NCBI RefSeq assembly: GCF_044357945.1
Contig: NZ_CP076563.1
Coordinates: 868,001-932,000 of the forward strand
Length of the DNA stretch: 64,000 nt
Direction: 5' to 3'
Source: QAND01 sp003150225
GTDB lineage: Bacteria; Bacillota; Clostridia; Christensenellales; QAND01
The position numbers were made by a program, and so were the translations under genes. The notes beneath the pieces were generated by a model, which saw only the letters and a list, made by a program, of their open reading frames with translations, was not told the origin of the DNA and searched no databases. Shown here piece after piece: positions 59,757 through 64,000 of the stretch (positions are counted from its first letter, which is position 1; every line of letters begins with the position of its first letter).

Positions 59757-60230
59757 TCAAGGTTTCTCTTCCATCATCAGCCGCATGGTGCTCAGTACCG
59801 GAGCGAAACCCTCCCGCTCGTAAAGGGATCTTGCCCTTTGGTTTCCTGATAACACGTCCAACTCCAAAAAGCGCAGGCCGTTTTGCCGGGTCCAGGCCTT
59901 TGCAGCGTCAATAAGGGCGGTGCCAATGCCCTTATTTCGGGCGTCAGGCCGGACCATGAGATCCATGAGCGCGGCAAACCGGTAGCGAACCATACAGGGG
60001 ATAGGGGGCGTCAGCTGGGTTTGCAGCACCACAAACCCCAAGATCGTCCCCTCTTCATCGGCCACCAGCACATCGTCCTCATCGCTGTCCAAAACCGCGT
60101 CCAGATATTCCACATCCTGATCCGCCGCCTGGATGTACATCGGGGCGATGGCCGCCATCTCGAAAAATAACTCCCGATAGAGCGCCTGTACCGCGGGGTA
60201 ATCCTCCCGCATCATCGGACGGATCTCCAT
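59757..60230 (-). CDS. GNAT-family N-acetyltransferase
   Basis: A 157-residue acetyl-CoA-dependent transferase. The acetyl-CoA binding site is in motif A, MVRPDARNKGIGTALIDAAKAWTR (about 105-128), with LELDVLSGNQRARSLYEREGF as motif B. Substrate unknown. It begins one base before the DUF3842 gene stop at 60232, so it is coupled to it. RBS TAGGAGGAGGA lies inside the upstream gene. Confidence 0.88.
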   Translation of the reverse strand: MEIRPMMREDYPAVQALYRELFFEMAAIAPMYIQAADQDVEYLDAVLDSDEDDVLVADEEGTILGFVVLQTQLTPPIPCMVRYRFAALMDLMVRPDARNKGIGTALIDAAKAWTRQNGLRFLELDVLSGNQRARSLYEREGFAPVLSTMRLMMEEKP

Positions 60231-60231
60231 C

Positions 60232-60660
60232 CTATTCCTCCTCCGTAAGAGCGGCTCGCACCAATCCAGGCAGCTGGCCCAGCAACTCCTTTAAGGGCAG
60301 ATCCTGTACTCCGGCTACGGTAATCCCACACCGCTGCAGGGGCAGCAGAACCTTTTCTCCCGGGGCCAGGGCCACCGCCTGGGCCATCCGCGGGGTGATC
60401 TCCCCCATCATGGCATCAGCTGTCAAAATCCCAATGGGCCCCACGATGACCTTTGCTTGCCGGCACATATGGCAGACAGCGTTCTCCCCGCTAGCGCCAT
60501 CCTTCGCCCCGCCCCGCAGCATATTGGCGGTGGCCACCGCGTTGGTGCCAAGGGCGATGATTTCCCCCTCCAGCTCCCCTCGATTCAAAGCTTCAATCAC
60601 CGCGCGGCCTAGGCCGCCGCCTTTCCCGTCAATCACCGCGATCAATGGTTGTTTCGCCAT
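60232..60660 (-). CDS. DUF3842 family protein
   Basis: A 142-residue soluble protein with the family pattern IAVIDGKGGGLGRAVIEAL (a glycine-rich loop), IALGTNAVATANMLRGGAKDGASGENAV and IVGPIGILTADAMMGEITPRMAQAVAL. Conserved Cys residues in VCHMCRQ and QRCG may bind a metal or cofactor. Family function is unknown. RBS AGGAGGA before ATG 60660. First gene of a two-gene unit with the GNAT enzyme. Confidence 0.85.
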   Translation of the reverse strand: MAKQPLIAVIDGKGGGLGRAVIEALNRGELEGEIIALGTNAVATANMLRGGAKDGASGENAVCHMCRQAKVIVGPIGILTADAMMGEITPRMAQAVALAPGEKVLLPLQRCGITVAGVQDLPLKELLGQLPGLVRAALTEEE

Positions 60661-60753
60661 TTTTCTTCCTCCTTGCTTATCGATTTTATTTCATCACAGA
60701 ACCCGCCGAAATGCAAACGTTGCCATAGCAACGATTCAATATCTGGAACCGGC

Positions 60754-60781
60754 TTGCAATAATTTACATAGGGTGTATAGT
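60754..60781 (+). promoter_or_regulatory. Promoter of the MATE gene
   Basis: TTGCAA (60754-60759) and TATAGT (60776-60781) are 16 bases apart, giving a leader of about 100 bases. Confidence 0.65.
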
Positions 60782-60821
60782 GTACTTATCAAAAATTTAT
60801 CGAGTAGCTCGAGCAAAATAT

Positions 60822-60888
60822 TTTGACACGCGGGCAAGAGGCTCCCCCTGGGCGGGGGTCCTGTGTCCACGCCTGCCAAAGTGGAAAG
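60822..60888 (+). ncRNA. Structured leader before MATE gene, possible riboswitch
   Basis: GACAC (60825-60829) pairs with GTGTC (60860-60864), enclosing CCCCC-TGGGC-GGGGG (60843-60857) and an unpaired GGGCAAGAGGCT strand; GCGGGCA can also pair with the TGCC just downstream. Such a nested fold with a possible pseudoknot in front of a MATE exporter recalls the guanidine-IV (mepA) class, which is associated with MATE genes. I could not check the consensus, so the class is a guess from context. No clear terminator follows. Confidence 0.35.
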
Positions 60889-62292
60889 GTGTTGCTAGTC
60901 TTGTCCCTTTTTGCCGCCAAAAAAGAGCCGCAAGCCCATCACTTTGAAACCAAGGAAAACCCCACCTTAAAGGAGATCCGCAGCGATATTTTCCGGATGG
61001 CATGGCCCTCGGCCATGGAGATGATCCTGGTCTCCCTCTGTGGCATCGTCGATATGATGATGGTGGGCCAGCTGGGCTCCTACGCCATCACAGCCGTAGG
61101 GCTGACCAACCAGCCCAAGTTTCTGATGCTGGCCGTGTTTCAGGCGTTTAATGTCGGCTGTACCGCCTTGGTAGCGCGGAGCCGAGGAGAGGGCAGGCAG
61201 GACACCGCCAATACAGCGACGTCCAGCAACCTGATCCTCTCCATTGTAATCTCCATCGCGCTATGCACCGTGGGCTTTTTCTTTGCCTCCGATATGGTGC
61301 GTTTTATGGGGGGAGACGAAACCACCACCCTGTACGGCACCCAGTATTTTGAATTCCTGTTAATCGGCCTGCCTTTCAACATCGCCGGTATGGCCATCAC
61401 CGCTGCCCTTCGGGGGGTAGGAAACACCAAGGCCTCCCTTTATATGAACTTCACGGCCAACATCATCAACGTGTTTTTCAACTACTGCCTCATCTACGGC
61501 AATTTCGGTTTCCCCCGCCTGGAGGTAGCGGGCGCCGCCATCGCCACCTCTCTTGGGTTCGTGGTGGCCTTTTTCCTCGGACTTTTTATTCTGCTCCGCA
61601 AGCACCAATACGTCTATCTGTCCCGCAAGAACAAGCTTCTGGATTGGACGGTAATCAAACGGATGACCCGGGTGGGCAGTCCCGCCATGGCGGAGCAGCT
61701 CGGCATGCGGATCGGTCAAACCATCTTCACCCGGGTGGTATCGGGGTTGGGCACCGCCGCCTTTGCCGCCCATATGGTGACCATCAACATCGAAAGCCTG
61801 TCCTTTACCACAGGCCAGGCCTTTGGTGTAGCCTCCACAACCTTTGTAGGTCAAAACCTAGGCCGCGAGCGACCTGATTTGGCGGAGGAGTACGCGCGCC
61901 AGACCAACCGAGTGGGGCTGGTGGTGGCCGTCCTCATCGGCCTTTTGATGTTCACCTTTGCCCGGCCCATCGTTTTGATGTACAACAATGAACCCGACGT
62001 GGTGGCCATGGCGGTAGGAGTACTCACCTTCGTATCCATCACCCAGCCCGTTCAATGCTCCTATTTCATCCAAGCTGCCTCCCTGCGGGGAGCGGGCGAT
62101 ACCCGGTTTACCGCCATGGTATTGATGCTGTGCGTCATGATCCTGCGCCCCTTGTTTGGCATCCTTCTGGTCAATGTATTCGGCTGGGGACTCATCGGCG
62201 CCTGGATCGCCATCACCGCGGAACAATTCGTTCGGTGTATCCTTGTCACCTACCGGTTCCGAACCGGCAAATGGAAAGAAATGCGGGTCTAA
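60889..62292 (+). CDS. MATE-family efflux transporter
   Basis: A multidrug/cation antiporter of about 467 residues with twelve helices in two bundles. Typical segments are IFRMAWPSAMEMILVSLCGIVDMMMVGQLG, RGVGNTKASLYMNFTANIINVFFNYCLIYG and the repeat AASLRGAGDTRFTAMVLML. The start is uncertain: GTG 60889, TTG 60892 or TTG 60901 lie near GGAAAGG, and no ATG is available. Substrate could be an organic cation; the leader element may report it. Confidence 0.88.
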   Translation: MLLVLSLFAAKKEPQAHHFETKENPTLKEIRSDIFRMAWPSAMEMILVSLCGIVDMMMVGQLGSYAITAVGLTNQPKFLMLAVFQAFNVGCTALVARSRGEGRQDTANTATSSNLILSIVISIALCTVGFFFASDMVRFMGGDETTTLYGTQYFEFLLIGLPFNIAGMAITAALRGVGNTKASLYMNFTANIINVFFNYCLIYGNFGFPRLEVAGAAIATSLGFVVAFFLGLFILLRKHQYVYLSRKNKLLDWTVIKRMTRVGSPAMAEQLGMRIGQTIFTRVVSGLGTAAFAAHMVTINIESLSFTTGQAFGVASTTFVGQNLGRERPDLAEEYARQTNRVGLVVAVLIGLLMFTFARPIVLMYNNEPDVVAMAVGVLTFVSITQPVQCSYFIQAASLRGAGDTRFTAMVLMLCVMILRPLFGILLVNVFGWGLIGAWIAITAEQFVRCILVTYRFRTGKWKEMRV

Positions 62293-62326
62293 AAAAAGCG
62301 CCTCCAACGGAGGCGCTTTTTCTTTA
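62292..62326. terminator. Bidirectional terminator after MATE gene
   Basis: AAAAAAAGCGCCTCC pairs with GGAGGCGCTTTTT around AAC. The stretch to 62457 beyond it is AT-rich and without a recognisable gene. Confidence 0.9.
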
Positions 62327-62457
62327 TCCTTCTTCAATGGTTACACAATACAAAAAGTTCTCCCTAGTTTGCTGCCGTTGGAGCTTTTATCAAAAACAAC
62401 TGCAAAGAGCGTAAAAAGACTTAATAAAAACCCCTGACTAAATATGGACGTGCGCCG

Positions 62458-62856
62458 CTATTTCTCCAAACAATACGCAAACGGCTGCAGTTCTTTAGCA
62501 CAAACTTTTTTTGTTTTTCCATTGACTACGATAATTACTTCACACATGGGTGCGTAATCGCACAGCAGCTGGCGGCAATTCCCGCAGGGCGGAATAATCT
62601 CTTCGCCTCTTTTTCCTCGGACCGCTACGATTGTCTCAAAAGCTCTTTCCCCATTTGTTATGGCAGTACCTATTGCGATCTGCTCGGCACATGCTCCATG
62701 CAAAGAATAAACATTTACTCCAACATATATTTTCCCGCTTTTGCATCGAACAGCAGCTCCAACCGTGTGATTGTAATTTTCATCATCATAATTCATTTGA
62801 ATTGTATTTTGAGCAAGCGAGATCAACGCATAATCGCTGTCGTTAAGGTCATACAT
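62458..62856 (-). CDS. Cytidine deaminase-like zinc enzyme
   Basis: A 132-residue protein with the deaminase zinc motifs: HGACAEQIAI (Cys ligand with catalytic Glu, near 55-60) and PPCGNCRQLL (two Cys ligands, near 92-97). The spacing fits cytidine or blasticidin-S deaminases, with Cys-Ala-Glu rather than His-Ala-Glu. The start at 62856 follows GGAGG; a longer frame to 63006 overlaps the neighbour. Base composition is clearly lower in GC than its surroundings, a sign of recent acquisition. Substrate not certain. Confidence 0.82.
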   Translation of the reverse strand: MYDLNDSDYALISLAQNTIQMNYDDENYNHTVGAAVRCKSGKIYVGVNVYSLHGACAEQIAIGTAITNGERAFETIVAVRGKRGEEIIPPCGNCRQLLCDYAPMCEVIIVVNGKTKKVCAKELQPFAYCLEK

Positions 62857-62962
62857 ACTGCTTCCTCCACAACCACCGGTTTTCTTGAACAGATGCGCCT
62901 CTGTCTCAGAAGCATTCGCCCCTGCAAGTGCTTTTTTACATCGATTGGTCCCATTCCCGCTT

Positions 62963-63265
62963 TTACAGCTCCCAATCCACCGCCACCCGGCTCTCACGGA
63001 TCTCATTGCAAAACTCCGATACCTTCACATGAGCCGGATGAACCTTATACGCATGGAGCGCCTCCATGGAGGAAAACACCGAAACAAGACAAGCGTCATA
63101 ATTTCCCCCATCACCGGTGCAATCGATGCCCACCTCCATCTCCACAATTCCCTGGATCAGAGGACGAAGCGCCATGAGCCGATCCCGCAGCAGGACGGCG
63201 TTTTCCTCCTTGTTCCGTCCCTGGGCATGGTCCAGCAGCTTCCAACACACCACATGCTTGATCAT
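62963..63265 (-). CDS. Dabb (stress-responsive A/B barrel) domain protein
   Basis: A 100-residue alpha/beta-barrel protein: IKHVVCWKLLDHAQGRNKEEN, then a helix, GIVEMEVGIDC, the Tyr-Asp-Ala-Cys-Leu-Val strand and LHAYKVHPAHVKVSEFCNEI, typical of Dabb proteins. No enzyme function is proven for most members. It overlaps the HD gene by four bases (ATGA), so it is translationally coupled. Confidence 0.9.
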   Translation of the reverse strand: MIKHVVCWKLLDHAQGRNKEENAVLLRDRLMALRPLIQGIVEMEVGIDCTGDGGNYDACLVSVFSSMEALHAYKVHPAHVKVSEFCNEIRESRVAVDWEL

Positions 63266-63834
63266 TGCGCTTCCCCCACAAGGCCCAGGACATCGGCGTA
63301 TTTTTTCATCCCCTCGATGGTATGGGCCATCAGCTCCTCTAGCGGCATGCCCAGTCGGTCAGCACCATCCTGAATCACATCCCGGTTGATGGCAGCGGCA
63401 AAGGCCTTGTCCTTCCACTTCTTTTTGACGGACTTTACCGTGAGATCCATAATGCTTCGGCTGGGCCGCACCAACACGCAGGCGTTGACTAAGCCGGTCA
63501 TCTCATCGGCGGCATATACGGCCTTTTCCATATCGCTCAGGGGCTCCACATCGGTACATAGGCCATAGGCATGGCTCTGCACCGCCCGAATGATATCCTC
63601 CGGCACTCCCTTTTCCTCCAGCAGTTCCCTAGCCTTTACGGCATGCTCTTGGGGATAGCGCTCATAATCAATATCGTGAAGGATGCCCACTACGCCCCAG
63701 CGTTCCTCATCCCCCTGAAGAACCCTGGCCAGTTCCTCCATAGCGGCCTGTACCGCCACACAGTGCTTGATAAGGCTCTCCTTCTCAACGTATTCCTTCA
63801 ACAGCCCGTAGGCTTCTTCCCTCGTCATCTCCAC
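63262..63834 (-). CDS. HD-domain phosphohydrolase-like protein
   Basis: A 190-residue HD protein. The metal-binding residues are His24 (LIKHCVAVQAAMEELA), His53-Asp54 (GILHDIDYERYPQEH), and further His and Asp in AVQSHAYGL and YAADEMTGLV. The family acts on phosphodiesters or nucleotides, but this clade is uncharacterised. Start GTG 63834 (after GAGGGGG) or ATG 63828. It forms a two-gene unit with the Dabb protein. Confidence 0.85.
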   Translation of the reverse strand: MEMTREEAYGLLKEYVEKESLIKHCVAVQAAMEELARVLQGDEERWGVVGILHDIDYERYPQEHAVKARELLEEKGVPEDIIRAVQSHAYGLCTDVEPLSDMEKAVYAADEMTGLVNACVLVRPSRSIMDLTVKSVKKKWKDKAFAAAINRDVIQDGADRLGMPLEELMAHTIEGMKKYADVLGLVGEAQ

Positions 63835-63914
63835 GGTTAACCCCCTCTTTCTTTGGTTTCATTCATTATAGCGGGATGAAGAGCCCGGCGCAATAAAAGC
63901 GTTGCCCGCCCAGA

Positions 63915-63950
63915 AGAAAAGCCCCGTCCATCCACGGGGCTTTTCTTTTC
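63915..63950 (-). terminator. Terminator of the gene at the right edge
   Basis: On the minus strand AAAAGCCCCGTGG pairs with CCACGGGGCTTTT-type arms around ATGGA-like loop; the T-tract follows. It lies three bases past the stop of the partial gene at 63953. Confidence 0.85.
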
Positions 63951-63952
63951 AC

Positions 63953-64000
63953 CTATTTATTCAAATCCTCCAAACTGCCAAAGGTATAGCCCATCTCCTC
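63953..64000 (-). CDS. C-terminal tail of a gene (partial)
   Basis: The minus-strand frame from the right edge reads EEMGYTFGSLEDLNK and then TAG (63955-63953). A terminator follows directly. Only 15 codons are in the window, so the product cannot be identified. Confidence 0.5.
   Translation of the reverse strand, partial: EEMGYTFGSLEDLNK

Overview
The window looks like a chromosome segment of a spore-forming, Gram-positive anaerobe of the class Clostridia with fairly high GC (estimated by eye at 55-60 %). The evidence is a sporulation and germination set (sigH, cwlD, gerABC), a T-box leader, thyX instead of thyA, ferredoxin-linked 2-oxoacid metabolism, meso-diaminopimelate dehydrogenase and a Bacillus/Clostridium-type order of translation genes. 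I cannot name a genus from the sequence alone.

Layout. 1-3.9 kb (+): tail of a cupin regulator followed by the polyamine importer potABCD. 3.9-7.1 kb (-): a permuted papain-fold protein, ddh and an iron-sulfur aldo/keto reductase. 7.1-18.4 kb (-): a long information-processing block read right to left, namely xre, a DUF1461 membrane protein, tsaD, cwlD, mrnC, thyX, rlmB, yacP, sigH, tRNA-Gly, tuf, rpmG, secE, nusG, rplK, rplA, rplJ and rplL. It ends at a terminator without rpoBC. 18.4-22.9 kb: a broken xre copy with palindromic sites, then (+) a T-box leader with cysE-cysS, murG and a cold-shock gene. 23-36.4 kb: ybaK, a PIG-V-like membrane protein, an Old Yellow Enzyme homologue, nfeD-floA, a PHP phosphatase, a four-subunit 2-oxoacid:ferredoxin oxidoreductase, a P-loop ATPase, an FAD enzyme and the cyclic-di-AMP pair cdaA-cdaR. 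36.5-40.7 kb: a gerA-type receptor operon with a tiny fourth membrane gene. 40.8-47.0 kb: a decayed podovirus-like prophage (terS, terL, cut portal, cut tail/stabilisation protein, beta-helix protein, peptidoglycan-binding protein). 47.2-64 kb: two small secreted or anchored paralogues, degV, an ABC-2 transporter, a CaCA antiporter, ferredoxin, a Crp/Fnr regulator with a taurine/nitrate-type ABC importer, mntP, an ECF S-component, glpK, a GNAT enzyme, DUF3842, a MATE exporter, a cytidine-deaminase-like gene, a Dabb protein, an HD hydrolase and the tail of one more gene.

Functional links. The centre couples ribosome and transcription genes to sporulation control (sigH) and cell-wall/cortex genes (cwlD, murG). 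Cysteine synthesis and charging are controlled together by one T-box. Regulatory RNA is frequent: an L10 leader with an attenuator hairpin, the T-box, a csp leader hairpin, a structured glpK leader and a possible ligand-sensing leader before the MATE gene.

The least ordinary signals are a cluster of DnaA boxes between tsaD and cwlD, a duplicated xre gene whose two copies keep the same palindromic operator, the deletion junction inside the prophage remnant, a perfect 12-bp inverted repeat next to terS, and a 50-residue two-helix protein at the end of the germinant receptor operon. Nothing here is convincingly a wholly new system; these are the best places to look.
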